Assembly: GCA_034440635.1 (NCBI GenBank)
Contig: JAOTON010002268.1
Coordinates: 1,569,501-1,633,500, forward strand
Length of the DNA stretch: 64,000 bases
Direction: 5' to 3'
Origin: Lepas anatifera
Taxonomy: Eukaryota > Arthropoda > Thecostraca > Lepadidae
The position numbers were made by a program, and so were the translations under genes. Under the pieces are notes generated by a model. That model did not search any database, was not told the origin of the DNA, and worked only from the letters and a program-made list of their open reading frames with translations. Positions 49,224-61,380 of this stretch are shown piece by piece; the stretch's first letter is position 1; each line of letters starts with the position of its first letter.

Positions 49224-50071
49224 TTAACACGCGCATTGACGGGGGCGGGTACCCGCCCCCTCGGGTTTTTCGGAGACAGCAGAAAAACGGCGGCGCGTAG
49301 CGCCGCCGTACTTGGTATACCTTTTCCCCCATCATTTTTACAACTTCTGTGAAAATTTTAAGGTTAGGTCATCTCAGGTCAGGTCACCATTACAGGTCAA
49401 GTGACCCAACCTCAAAAAAAGTTTAAGATAGCATAAGTCGGAGCAGAGTGAACTTATCCGATTGAAACTCATATCACATAATGGCCCCACCGAGTTCTCT
49501 AAAATATGTTCCGGTATTTTTGATATCGATGACCTAAGGTCAGGTACGAGGCATGACCTCTCCATTGGAAATACATGGGAAAAATAGTTTTTACGGAATA
49601 ACTCAGTAACGGATGGTGATAGAGCATTTATTTTAGCTGCATTAGACTCGCCTGGGCTTTGCGGTTCTAATGATATGCATTTTATATAATTTTACCCTGA
49701 CCTGACCTCAGGTCAGGTCAAATATTTGATTTGACCTAGCAAGGTCAAATTATATATCATTCGATTTGGCTTGCTGCGAGGATTCATATAGATCAAGTCG
49801 TTTTGCTCTATCTTTACTTGTTCAGATTTAATGGCCGAAAAAACTGAATTTACATGTTATCCCTATGACGGGCATGTTTTGACCTCTCGTGACCTTAAAT
49901 GTGACCTGACAAAAAAATGGTTCAAATGTTTTCGATGGAGAAGTGGATGGGCAGCCCAAAGCCGTTTACCGTTTTTCGCTACCTACCGTGGTTCTCGAGA
50001 TCTTAGGGGGGCGGGTACCCGCCCCCCGTCAATGCGAAGGTGGCTCAGACCCCCGTCAATGCGCGTGTTAA
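49224..50071 (-). mobile_element. TTAA family A element, copy 3 (848 bp, complete)
   Basis: TTAA at 49224-49227 and 50068-50071, only 23 bp from the end of the B element. Inverted relative to copies 1 and 2. The ends are CACGCGCATTGACGGGGG and, inverted, the same. At the left edge the terminal GGGGG merges directly into the palindrome GGGGGCGGGTACCCGCCCCC (49241-49260). A second strong hairpin, ACGGCGGCGCGTAGCGCCGCCGT, lies at 49287-49309. GGTCA-rich interior; no coding capacity. Confidence 0.92.
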
Positions 50072-50587
50072 GACAAAAGAAACAATCATCACGGGACTTC
50101 TACAATGTTTTGCCCTGAGGCTAATTGAGCTTGAGCCTAACCTTGACTAAATTTGTTCTTCAAAGACAGCAATGGCGCATTCTATTGCCTGTGCTTATTG
50201 TTTTATATTGGAGTGGTGGTGGAACGTTTGAGTGTATCTACTAACTGTGAGTGGTGGTTGAAAAGAAGTAATACTGGATATTGATGATGATGAGTTTTTA
50301 AGATATTTGAAACGCATTTCGCAGTGCATTCCACCTCTTAAAATGTTTAAGACAAGGCCAGAGAGAGGAGCCTGTTTTATTTTTCGAGTACATGTATTAT
50401 TTGGGCATAGAGATTTCTTCAGACCGAATGGGCCTTTACAATAAGCAATTGAACCGCATAATTAATTTGCTATATTGGAACAAATTAAAACTTTGATTGA
50501 AACAATTGAAACACTGGAGAAAAAGGTTTTCAAAGGAGGTTTCCAAAAGGTAGGCAAATTCAAACCTATTCAACATATTTACATACT
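50072..50587. other. Gene-free spacer
   Basis: About 500 bp of AT-rich unique sequence between the A element and the right GACTC array. Nothing recognisable. Confidence 0.45.
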
Positions 50588-50775
50588 GAGTCAACTTTTT
50601 GTCGTCAACTCATTTGACTCGCTGTCTTCACAACTCAACTCAACTCATTGATGTGGTGTGAACCGAATTAACTAAACTCACCTGTCTATTTTTTTCGACT
50701 CAACTCAACTCAACTCAGAGTCGAACGAGTCGGGATTTGAGTTAAACTCCGACTCCGACTCGCGAGTCGCACAAC
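50588..50775 (+). repeat. Degenerate GACTCAACTC array, right
   Basis: Words ACTCAACTCAACTC and GACTCCGACTCCGACTC recur over about 190 bp, in the same orientation as the array at 46966-47131. Confidence 0.8.
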
Positions 50776-50830
50776 TCTGCTCAAGTGGTCACTCTCCCAA
50801 CACACACAGGGACGGCGTGCCCGCTCAGGT

Positions 50831-51190
<360 letters not shown>

Positions 51191-51669
51191 CCTTGTCAGG
51201 TGAGGGGGTGGGAAAGCCCGCATTAAGATCCAGAAAAATACGTTGGGTTCCAAAAATGGAAAGCGTCGTTAGATACCCTAACGTAATATGCAAGGAAATG
51301 TTACAAGTTGGAAATAACATTCAAAATTACTACCTATTGCGTTTATTTAAACCAATATGTTGCACGTAACATAACTCGTTCTCCACCCTGCCTGCCTCCA
51401 CGGAAGAAATTGTAATAATGTACCCCAATATAGTAACGGATCTAGGATTTCGGCAAGCGGGAGTAAGAGCATCCGAGATGGGCATATTCCACCCAGGGAC
51501 GTCTTTTACTCCACCCAAGGGCACATTTACGCTTTCCAATAGGTGATATCCCGCTGCGATTTTTGGCATTTTAATGACTGAGTGTTGCAAAGGTCCTAAC
51601 GCAAAGTAGTGTATACTTTGTAACAGTATACTTCGAGCAAATTTGGCCAAGGGGCACCACTGTCGGGAG
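51191..51669. other. Gene-free spacer
   Basis: Unique sequence, about 480 bp, nothing recognisable. Confidence 0.45.
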
Positions 51670-52058
51670 CAGTGGCGGATCTAGCCGGTTGGTTTGGGAG
51701 GGGCAAACCAAAGTCGAAAAGCAAAAAAAGAAAAAAACGCCACGCAGTGAAAAATTGCGCTACAACATGCCTTTTCGGTATGATTTTGGGGAACTGGAGA
51801 CGAAAGGCAAAATAACGCCACGGGGTGAAAAATATGGGCTCAACATACTTTTTTTCCTATCCAAGCCCCAATATTTACACTGAACTTCACTAATTCTGTT
51901 TGAAGTTGAGAGTTGAAGCACCAAAATCTTGCTTACAAGATAAAAAGGAGTCTGGGAAAAAGGAGGTCGATCGCTTTGGGGGGGCAAAAACATAGTTTTG
52001 CCCCGAGCTTTTCCGTTGGGGGGGGAAATTGCCTTTTTGCCCCCCTGGATCCGCCACT
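51670..52058 (-). mobile_element. hAT-like MITE with CAGTGGCGGATC ends, copy 2
   Basis: Starts CAGTGGCGGATCTAG and ends CTGGATCCGCCACTG, with a perfect 8-bp duplication GTCGGGAG at 51662-51669 and 52059-52066. The interior is the inverse of copies 1 and 3 (for example CATAGTTTTGCCCCGAGCTT near 51990). 389 bp. Confidence 0.92.
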
Positions 52059-52656
52059 GGTCGGGAGAGGAGCCGCCAAATAGTCTGAATGAGGTTTGTG
52101 GCTGGCAGCGAACGGGAAAACAATGGAAGGAGACAGAAGAGAGGGCATCGTTGTCACGGCCACCTCCAAAATTCCATTTTAAGGAGGCAGGTGCGACATA
52201 CTGCTCGCATTTTGTGGGTGTTCAGGGTACCTTCGGTGACAGACAGGGGCTCCCGACGTCCATAGATCTAGGGGGCGCTCCAAAGACCTGGGGGAGGCGA
52301 CCACTCTCTTCGCTCCGGCCCTTGGGTCCGTCTACCCCGTTCTCATAGCTCATAAGCAGGGCGCCGCAGAACCAGAACATGGCCGTTAACCCGGTGACAC
52401 CCACTCACTAGTGTTCTGTGACAGTTCGAGTGACTTCTCATAGCCATAAAAAGAAAAAAAACACAAACAGGCATGGCTTCCCCCTCCGACGAGTCTGTAC
52501 TTCACTATATGCTTCAATCTAGACATTTCAAACAGCGAATGTACGTACTATTAGGTATAAGTAAAACTAATTCACACCACAGCTATAATAACCTGCTTTT
52601 GCCATGCAATGCATGTCATATAAATTGTATGTTAGAATGTCCGCATGGAACGGCTG
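52059..52656. other. Gene-free spacer
   Basis: About 600 bp of unique sequence between the hAT-like MITE and the C element. No gene is supported. Confidence 0.45.
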
Positions 52657-54817
52657 CATACAGGCGCAGTGGAAGGAGGGGGTCCTTAAGCGCCACCCCA
52701 CCTATTTTTCTGAGGTGGCCGGAGAACCGTTCACAGCCGTAAAACGCTACTTAGCTACATTTGAGGTGATTCATGAGCGCGTTGATCGGCAAAAGAATTT
52801 TTGAGAATCGGTCAGTATTTTTTACTGAGGTATAGGCTTTCCCAAGTCTGACTTATCTTTTGAGACGGTCGCAATCGCGCGTTCACACCAGTTCACCTGC
52901 ACTGTAGACCGAGTGGTGACGTAATAACGCCATATAATATGGATTATGTGCCGAGGTCACCTCAAATGGGGGTCAAGGTGAAGGCAAAAGGTCACAGATC
53001 AAGGTCATACAGGTATTTCAATGTTATTGAACTCAGTGTTTCGATCAGATGGCATTACAGCGTCACTTATGTTATGCCATGACTTCACAGTTAAGGTTAT
53101 GTACTTAATGTCACGTTCAAGGCGACATTTCACACTGTCAAAGGTCGTTTCTCAAGGTCAACCCCTCATTTCCCGCCCAAAGGCTGCTATAGTGCCAGTT
53201 ATATTGTACATTATTGAGAATATGTCACTTTGCCACATCATAGGTCAGTGACCAATACCTCAAAATTGCAGACGACGTTGTGTGGGACCTTCCCTCTATG
53301 ACCTAAGTTCACTTTCAGTTCATTCCCGGTTTTCTCTGCGCAATGACGGAGTTTCCCACTAGGTCTCCAGCACGCTCCAGATCTCACATTTACGGTCTTG
53401 TTTGACCTCAAAGATATTGATAGATCAATAAAATTGGTCTGTACATACATAATACCCCTAAAAACTCATAAACGGGCGTTTCCTCATGGCTTCCAAGATC
53501 TTGGGGGGAACTTTAACCCTATTTCCGGCAGGGGGGGCTAATATTGCCCCCCCTAAGGTTTTTCAAGAATATCTCCGAAACGGCTTGCGATAGAACTTTG
53601 AAACTTCCTGACTTTTCCTAAAACTAGTACAGGCAGGTTTTCTGAAATTGTCAATATTATATATTTACCAGGGGCGGAGCTATGGCTGGGTTTTTGGGGA
53701 GGTTCTATCCACAAACCAAGTATTATCGTATGCGATGGGTTCTTTGTAAAAGGAAGCCGTCTCTGCTGATCCTGATACCAGTTATATGGTTTTATTATAT
53801 AATTTTTATGTGAGATGATAGTGCATTCACAATTGTCACTATTTGTATTCATCAGGGGCGGTTACAGCAGTTCAAAATGGGGGGAATGTTATCAAGAAGG
53901 ACTAAACGTTAGTAAGTGAGAAGACTGCTTACAGCCGTGCCAGGGCGAATACAATTGGGTATATGAAAATTCAAAATAGTTATAACCAAATTCTAGATTA
54001 CCAGAGGAGTGTCCAGTCACTACACATTTTCAAAATGCATATTCCCAGCCAGTATCACCGCCGCGACTCAATATCGTTGTATATTAAAAATGTGTTTCCA
54101 ATCACCCCCACCCGCCCCCCCCCACGACGAGAGTCCTTGATCCGCCTATGTCACCCCCTTTCCCAGAGCTGCCATGGGAGGGTAAAAATTATCAGAAATA
54201 AATTTCAACTAGTCGAGGGACTAATATACTCATGCATACCACTCGCATATTGTTCGGATGTATTTTACCCCACTGTTTTACCTTACTGCATCCGCCCCTG
54301 ATGAGTTTTTCACTTTTTTCATTTATTTATGTGTCAAAGATGCCAAGCAGTATATCACGGCTTCTAATCCGCGTAACAAAAACTTTTAGGTTGTATATAT
54401 TTCCCCTCATAGTCCTGGTCCTGGAACTGCCATTGAATTTCGAATTTTTGCGTAACTCGAGTATATGAAAATTTTGGGTCAATTATTTGTAAATCTGAAC
54501 TAGTTTTGTGAAAATCGTACAACAGAGACAAGGGTTATGGAAAATCTAAAAAATACACAAAAATTGTATATTTTGCACGACTTTCTCCTTAAAAATCAAA
54601 ATTTTGAAATTTTCTTTTTCAAAATAAAGTTTAGCGTGAGGGGAATCTATAGCACTTTGAATTTTCAAAATCGGCCGGTTAGATTAAGAGATCTTAGGGG
54701 GGGCCGATATTGCCCCCCTGCCGGAAATAGGGGGTAGCCGGGAGCCTGACGGAAATAGGGTTAAGACCCCCGTCCACTGCGCGTTGAAGCCAGAACCCTC
54801 TCCACAGCGCATGCTAA
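52657..54817 (-). mobile_element. TTAA family C element interrupted by an E element
   Basis: The inverse of this segment matches 34864-36891: shared words include GTGGTGACGT..TAACGCCATATAA, GGTGGCCGGAGAA and TTTTTTACTGAGGTATAGGCTTT. The right edge (left end of the element) reads CCACTGCGCGTTGAAGCC then CCTCTCCACAGCGCATG and CTAA at 54814-54817. The left edge, near 52657, is ACAGGCGCAGTGGAAGG, a decayed end. Family E is inserted at 53513-54764. GGTCA words are scattered at 52950-53260. Confidence 0.65.
53513..54764. mobile_element. TTAA family E element inserted in family C
   Basis: TTAA at 53513-53516 and 54761-54764. Ends CCCTATTTCCGGCAGGGGGG and the inverse of CCCTATTTCCG at the right, with a second GCCGGAAATAGGGG 25-40 bp inside the right end: again an iterated terminal word. 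Palindromic GGGGGGCTAATATTGCCCCCC on the left and GGGGCCGATATTGCCCC on the right. CAGGGGCGG words at 53669 and 53853 and CCGCCCCTG at 54292-54300 suggest a hAT-like insert inside, but no matching duplications were found. No transposase. Confidence 0.72.
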
Positions 54818-56471
54818 TCATGGGGAACCACACAAACCGAAAAATGTCCGTCGTGTCGTTGCCAGATTCATAGAAAGTGTCCGTTTCACCCCTACAGCGC
54901 AGCAGCTGGAAAGATTTAGTATGTATCAACAGCGTTGGCATGAGCCATTACTCCCCTGGCCAGCAGAACAGCACGTCGTTGAAGCATGACATCATGTCTG
55001 AGACAGCGAGACGGACAACAAGAATAGATTACCCTGGCGCACCATCCCATCAGCACCACCTCCGCCCACACATTGCCACCCAAAGTCCTCTCATTTCCAT
55101 GCATATGTGTTATGCAAATTGGCGTTCCACTGCCAACTAAGGCGATGAGTTCAGAAGTTTGTTCTGAACACCTTGAATAGGAAAACTTTGTAATCGATAA
55201 AATCTTAACACACTTCTGCGCTAGTTACGTGCTGGAGAAGATATTTCTACACTGGTTCTGCAGCAAAGCGCCTCTGCGTGAGCTACAAGGATTTTGTCAG
55301 GATAGTGTGATTCATACAAGAACATTTGTAATATATAATATCAAATTTATCAATGGTGTGATCAAAGAGACAATGGGGAGAGAGCAGATGGGTCTATTTT
55401 TTATTTCACAATGTTTTGTGTTGAGTAAAGTCTATTTTGGTGATATAATATGCGAGCCTCGAATTCAGGCGTGCCAGTTGCTCCATTATATTCCAAGATC
55501 CGCGCCAGCTGGCCCTGATGAGGCCAAACCGGTGCAGCTACTCAGAGCACCGTAAGTTAAGAAATAAACTTCAAGACAGCAAAGCTTTCGATTATATTTG
55601 GTGGCTATTTCAGAAGATTCCAAAACAGATGCGTCAATGCGCAGGTATTCGGGAACACTATAGACTTGATAGTGAAAAGATATACAGATTTTGATGCCAA
55701 ACAAAGTTAAGTGTCCACTTTTTCAAGAATAACGGAGAGACCTAAAAATTAACACAGAAAAAAGATATGGTTTTCCACCCATTCCTTTGTTTTAGACTAA
55801 AAACGGCTGATTTTGTTAATTGTGGCATTCGGGTTACCGCACCTGAAAATCAGCTCCGCAGCAAACCTGGTAGTTATTATTTACCCTGCACTTAAGCTGG
55901 CAGTCCGTGTGTCAGTTACATCATGTTAAAATGATTGCACGCTGTCTACTCATCCACACGGGGCTACTGTTCCACCTAGTATCATTGCACTGTCTTTTTG
56001 CAGTGCAGCTTACGCCGGAGGCGGGTACGGAAGTCAGTTTGAGTTGCGCTAATTGAGCCGCCCGCCTGGGGCAACTCTGTTCATTTTCTCATTATCTTGC
56101 CGCGTGCCTATTTGATGCTCGGGTAAGCAGCACAGAAACAGAGATGGCTTTTTTCGCCGGGAAATAACGAGCTGGAGAATTGGAACATGACAGAGAAAAA
56201 CGGCACTCAGAGCTACGGCATCGGCAGTGCTGGCGTCAGCCGCAGTACTGAGGGAGCACTGCCACTGTGACAGAATTAGGGCGAAAACGAGCGGCACTAA
56301 TCATGCATTAAATGGACAAAGAATGCTGGGGTCGGCTCCGACAACGCTGCGCTTTGTTTACGACCACACGGCCGTCACACCGGTAGATTCGATAGCTAGT
56401 AATGGGCCGACGTAATGAGGTGCAGAGTGAACATAAAGGCATGGTGGCATTAAGCCAGACCGAATCCAAAC
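54818..56471. other. Gene-free stretch, partly CpG-rich
   Basis: Unique sequence. 55990-56420 is moderately CpG-rich. A consensus donor-like CACC/GTAAGT at 55546-55555 closes a 108-residue frame (55229-55555), but there is no acceptor, partner exon or domain to support a gene. Confidence 0.45.
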
Positions 56472-57333
56472 TTAAACACGCGCATTGACGGGGGGCGGGT
56501 ACCCGCCCCCTCGGGATTTTCGGAGACAGCAGAAAAACGGCGGTGCGCAGCGCCGCCGTACTTGGTATACCTTTTCCCTCATCATTTTTGCAACTTCTGT
56601 GAAAATTTTAAGGATAGGTCATCTCAGGTCAGGTCACCAGTTAAGGTCAAGTGAACCGACCTCAAAAAAAGTTTAAGATAGCATAAGTCGGAGCAGGGTG
56701 AACTTATCCAATTGAAACTTATATCACATAATGGGCTCACAAAGTTCTCTAAAATATGTTCCGGTATTTTTGATATTGATGACCTAAGGTCAGGTACGAA
56801 GCATGACCTCTCCATTGGTAATACATGGGAAATATGGTTTTTACTGAATAACTCAGTAACAGATGGTGATAGAGCGTTTATTTTAGCTTCATTAGACTCG
56901 CCTTGGCCTTGCAGTTCTAATGATATACATTTTAAATAATTTGACCCTGACCTGACCTCAGGTCAGGTCAAATCTTTGATTTGACCTAGCAAGGTCATAT
57001 CATATATCATTCGATTCGGCTTGCTGCGAGGATTCATAGGGTTCAAGTCGTTTTGCTCTATCGTTACTTGTTCAGATGTAATGGCCGAAGAAAACTTAAT
57101 TTACATGTTATCCCTATGACGGCATGTGACGGCATGTTTTTGACCTCTGGTGACCTTAAATGTGACCTGACAAAAAATTGGTTCAAATATTTTCGATGGA
57201 GAAGCGGATGGGCTACCCAACGCCGTTTACCGTTTTTTGCTACCTACCGTGGTTCTTGAGATCTTAGGGGGGCGGGTACCCGCCCCCTCGTCAAGCCGAA
57301 GGTGGCTCAGACCCCCGTCAATGCGCGTGTTAA
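56472..57333 (-). mobile_element. TTAA family A element, copy 4 (862 bp, complete)
   Basis: TTAA at 56472-56475 (one extra A follows) and 57330-57333. Same orientation and structure as copy 3: CACGCGCATTGACGGGG ends, GGGCGGGTACCCGCCC palindromes near both ends, GCGGTGCGCAGCGCCGCC hairpin at 56540-56560, GGTCA-rich body with TGACCTGACCTCAGGTCA at 56947-56964. The two sides are intact, suggesting a fairly recent insertion. Confidence 0.92.
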
Positions 57334-59580
57334 TCATCTCATATGCACATAATTGCAGTGTATCCAAGTGAAATTCTCGTCGTGAAACAGTTGTGTATTG
57401 TTGATTGAAGTGTACCATCGGAAATTATATAAAGTCAAATAGTTATTTTGCTTTATCAATCAGTGAAAAAGAGGAGGATATTAACGTTTGGTCAAGGGAG
57501 GGGGCAACCATCTTGCACTGAGAAAAATTTTATTCCTTTGTGCTCTATCTAATCCGGAATCGCGGTCTGTTCGAGCATAAAATGATGCCATGAAACCTTA
57601 TTAAAGGAACATTTGAGCATGCTTGCTCTCATTAGATCCTCTTCCCAGCATAATTCCAGCACAGGAAGTGTTTTTGTAGGCCTTGACAGTTTAAAATGAT
57701 TCCCGGCTTCTAAACATGGTGGGAAGAAGCTTAATGTGATACCAATATGGTGTTACAAGTGGGATCTTTTTTATACCACAAGGCATCATTTTACCATAAG
57801 TGCTCGACCTATTCTAGCCGCGAAATTCAACAGCTATTAATATCCACTTCAAAGTTTCATTTTATACTAGGAATCAATATATTCTGTCACCAAAAATAAC
57901 CAGGAATATGGGAGCTTTAGCTGCAGAATCATTCGAAACCCCCGTGTATTTTGATCCCGCGTCAAAGCGTATCCGGAGATTGCGTGCGCGTGCTCGACCC
58001 GTGATTGAGAAAACTTACTCGCCGTTTCACGCCATCTTCAGTGTTCCTACCATTGCACGCAAAAGCTGGTCACAAAGCTTTGGCGTCGTGATCCGAGCGA
58101 AATTTGAGAGGAATGGCTGACCCTTTTCACTTTACGTTGACACGTGCTTCTACATCAATCCAACTCAGGTTTTGACCTGAGGGGCCTGAACAAGCCACTC
58201 TGCATTTGGCATGGTTTACGGGAGAAGCCACATCGACAGACCTAGCGGTGATAACGGATCAAAAGGAGAAGCTTAAGCTGAGTCTGATGACCGACAGGCA
58301 CTGCTGAGAGCTAGCGAGAGTGAAGAAGCATACTGGGGCTGCGACGGTTCAGGCGTTCATTGCACTGGTGGCCAAAACCAGCAGTCCATGTGTGTCAGCT
58401 AGAGGACAACATGCACTGAAGCCCCAAGTTTGGCCGCGCAGAACAGCCCTTGCTATGCAAAGTTGATGAATTAGTGAGAAGCATCTGTTACTTTTGGATA
58501 CAGTCACCCACGGGTTCTAAAGATCGTGTTCAGCTCACTTTGAGCACAGATTAGGGGAGCTTAAAAAGATTGGAAGGATTTTCACAGGAGCCTCTGAACG
58601 CACGTCCATCGCTGGACAGAGGTAAGTCTCATTCTGTACATCGTGCACAGAATGAGAATTTTTCAGCCATGACGAAATACTTTGAAGCAACATGTATACA
58701 ATTATACCTATATATCCAAAGTAAACGAGGGCTGCTATCTCTGACGACAGTGGCATGTGCTTGAAGTGTAAGCTTCTGGGCGATATGGGAGAGGACTGTT
58801 CATTAAAGGCATTTCATGTGCGTCCAAAAAATGGTGAACGTGATTGTTATTTAATGTTTGTGTCCTAATACAAAGTTATGATTATGTTATCTTTTCTTGA
58901 GGATGAAGTAGACTGCGGTAAAAAATTGGATTACCCTCATTATCATTAAACAAAGTTAATGTAATAGCAAGGCCACAACAGCACGATAAGTAACATCTTA
59001 ACAGAAAGTTTCAATTTAAGAAAAACACGAAGACTAACGAGAAACATCTCGTGAACCCAATGAAACTCCAGGCACGACTCAAAGTATGCCACACAGACTA
59101 CAATTATACCAGCATCAGTTTTGCTACTAGACTAATCTTATGCCAAATGCAGACTCAAAAGAGGCGGTTTCATTTGAGGCTTGCATCGAATTTAGTTGCC
59201 GTGTTGAGTGGAGGGGTATATTTTTCTAAACCATGTCTCGTGGAGAGCTGGAATATAATGATTTCCTGACGATTTTGCTGATGGAATACATTGATGCCGT
59301 GGAGTTTTTCTATACCGAGCGAAGAATCATTTGAAACCAGTCATCATAAATCTTATTCCTGAGCTTACGGTGATCACTCTATGAGCATCAGAAAACACTA
59401 CTTGCTAGAATCAATCTAGTCCAAGAGATTATATTGAGTCTGCAACGGGAATACAATGAGCCTGATTTTGCCTGATTCCAACCGAGTTTGGCACCAGAAT
59501 CCAGACTCGCTTTCAGCACCGACTCAGTTTATCCAAAAGGACTCAATTTTTCTCTCAGTGTGGGCTGAACTTAGGCACTG
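57334..59580. other. Gene-free stretch
   Basis: About 2.2 kb of mostly AT-rich unique sequence. A short inverted pair CATTCTGTxCATCGTGCA (58629-58655) is visible. No known protein motif in any frame and no RNA gene. Confidence 0.5.
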
Positions 59581-59910
59581 GAAAGAGCCCCCAGGGGGAT
59601 CCCCAATAACGTCTCATGGGAGTTCCAAATGTTGATTTGGGGAACCCAAACGACACTCAAATGTTGGTATCCGGGGTCCCCCAAGATTGGTCTCGAGGCC
59701 CCAGAGTTGGTCTGGGGCCCCAAGAACTGATCTCGAGGGCTCTCAAATAGTTGGTCTCGGGGCATCTCAAGTGCTGGTCTCGGGGTGCCCCTAAGTTTTG
59801 GTCTCCGGGGTCCTAAGAGCTGGTTTCGGAGGCCCCCAAGAGTTGTCTTGGAGACCCGAGGGTCTCGGGGCTCCAAAGCTGGTATCGGGGGTCCCCCAGT
59901 TGGTCTCGCC
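59581..59910. repeat. Degenerate minisatellite, about 27-30 bp period
   Basis: Roughly eleven diverged units built on GTTGGTCTCGGGGxCCCCCAAG. On the minus strand one frame stays open for 129 residues and reads as repeats of PRDQLLG-like words, but this follows from a period near a multiple of three and a G+C-rich unit; no flanking coding sequence supports a protein. Confidence 0.8.
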
Positions 59911-61380
59911 CCCTCGAAAATAGATAAAATATAAATGCATGTTGAAATTAGGTTCCTCACTTATTCATTTTGCATAGATTTCAAGCTAGATAAATGACAA
60001 CATCCGTGGAGAGGTCGAGCGGGGGACTCCGAGACTTCACTTCCTTCCACCTTCAGGAAATCCTGGATCCACCCATGAATTGATGTGAGACGAACCACAG
60101 ATTCAGTGATGTCTGCTTGCTAATCTGGTCATATCTACCTCAAATAAACCGATCTGTCCACGCATAGTAACGCCATTCTGAACCAGGCAGCTTGTGCCAT
60201 TACATTACATCCACAAGGAAATATTTCAGCTATATCCGCAAGGAAATATTTTAGCAATGTCATTGTACCTACATAATCCTGCCAGATGCGACAGCGACTC
60301 CAGGCACAGAGTGTTACATGTATGTACTGCGTATGTAAGGTGGCTAGATATCAGGGTCAGTCCCAGTTCAGTCACGCGATCTTGGTCTAACTTGGTCTTT
60401 CTCATCCTTCCCCGTGCTCAGGACTCACCGTGTGCCAAATCTGAACAGAAACACTAATTCGTTATTGATGATGGCCCGGTGACCCGATCACCGCTAATGC
60501 GTCACGTATGTCAGAGCGAAAATAAACACGATCTTCAGATGTCAGCAGCCGGGGCGAACTCCGGGCCGCAATAGAAGCAGGTAGCTATGGGGCAGTTGAC
60601 AATCGGGTAAGGTAGGAACTAACTCTCCAATTAACCGACCAATCACCACGCTTATTCGAATGATGCCATTCGTAATGTCGGTTACATGCCTCCCGTGTCT
60701 TTCCATGGAGTTGACACCTATCCAAGGGTCTGGCCTTGTTTGATGTTGATGATCCACGTTTTGTGTGTGTAATGCTTTAATTCAAGTTGAGAGTTTCTCG
60801 GTTCATTTAGACCAAAACCCGCATGTTTCCTGCAAATCCTTGGTTTTTATTGCAGCCACGGTCTTTCAATATGCACATACTATTCGAGGCTTTGAAAGTG
60901 GATAGTCCGTGCCCGAATTTCCTGTATGTTAGTACGGCCACCGTGTCGCTGTTAAACTAGCACATGTGTCTCGCATACGCTGCACAAGAATGAATCTGAA
61001 ATGTATTGCCTGTCCGATCAAAGTAAACTTTGGTGTTTAGCCACCAACTCCAGTGATAACGCCTGTGTTTGTTTTCACCAAAGACACATGTGTCAGGCGA
61101 TGCCTGCAGCGCTGTATTTATAAGGCCCACCGTCGAGCGCAGACCGCGACGCACCGCTCCGCCGTCCATGAACTCGTTGGCAAAGTTGGCTGTGAGCGGG
61201 TGACGTATGTGTAATGCTACTGTGGGCACTGAAATTAGAACTGGGGCCTAAATAAGCCAGCATCTCTACATAGCAGCGAGGTAGAAAGCCCCGCGTATTG
61301 CACCAGCCCACCATCACTTGGTGTTCGGAGCTTCCGACGACGTAGGACGAGATGTGGCTGAAGAGAAGAATAAGTTAGGT
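59911..61380. other. Gene-free stretch
   Basis: Unique sequence. A tandem pair of ATTT..AGC..AT.TCCxCAAGGAAATATTT (60214-60253) and a TATA-like TATTTATAAGG at 61115-61125 are the only motifs seen. No coding exon follows the TATA-like word. Confidence 0.45.

Noticed and set aside
53669..54300. hAT-like element inside family E
   Set aside because: CAGGGGCGG starts and a CCGCCCCTG end exist, but flanks (ATATTTAC or GTATTCAT versus ATGAGTTT) do not match, so borders are not supported.
55546..55555. Splice donor CACC/GTAAGT closing a 108-residue frame
   Set aside because: A single consensus donor without acceptor, domain or partner exon is expected by chance in this much sequence.
61115..61125. 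TATA box promoter (TATTTATAAGG)
   Set aside because: The ATG downstream at about 61168 opens only a few codons; no gene model fits.
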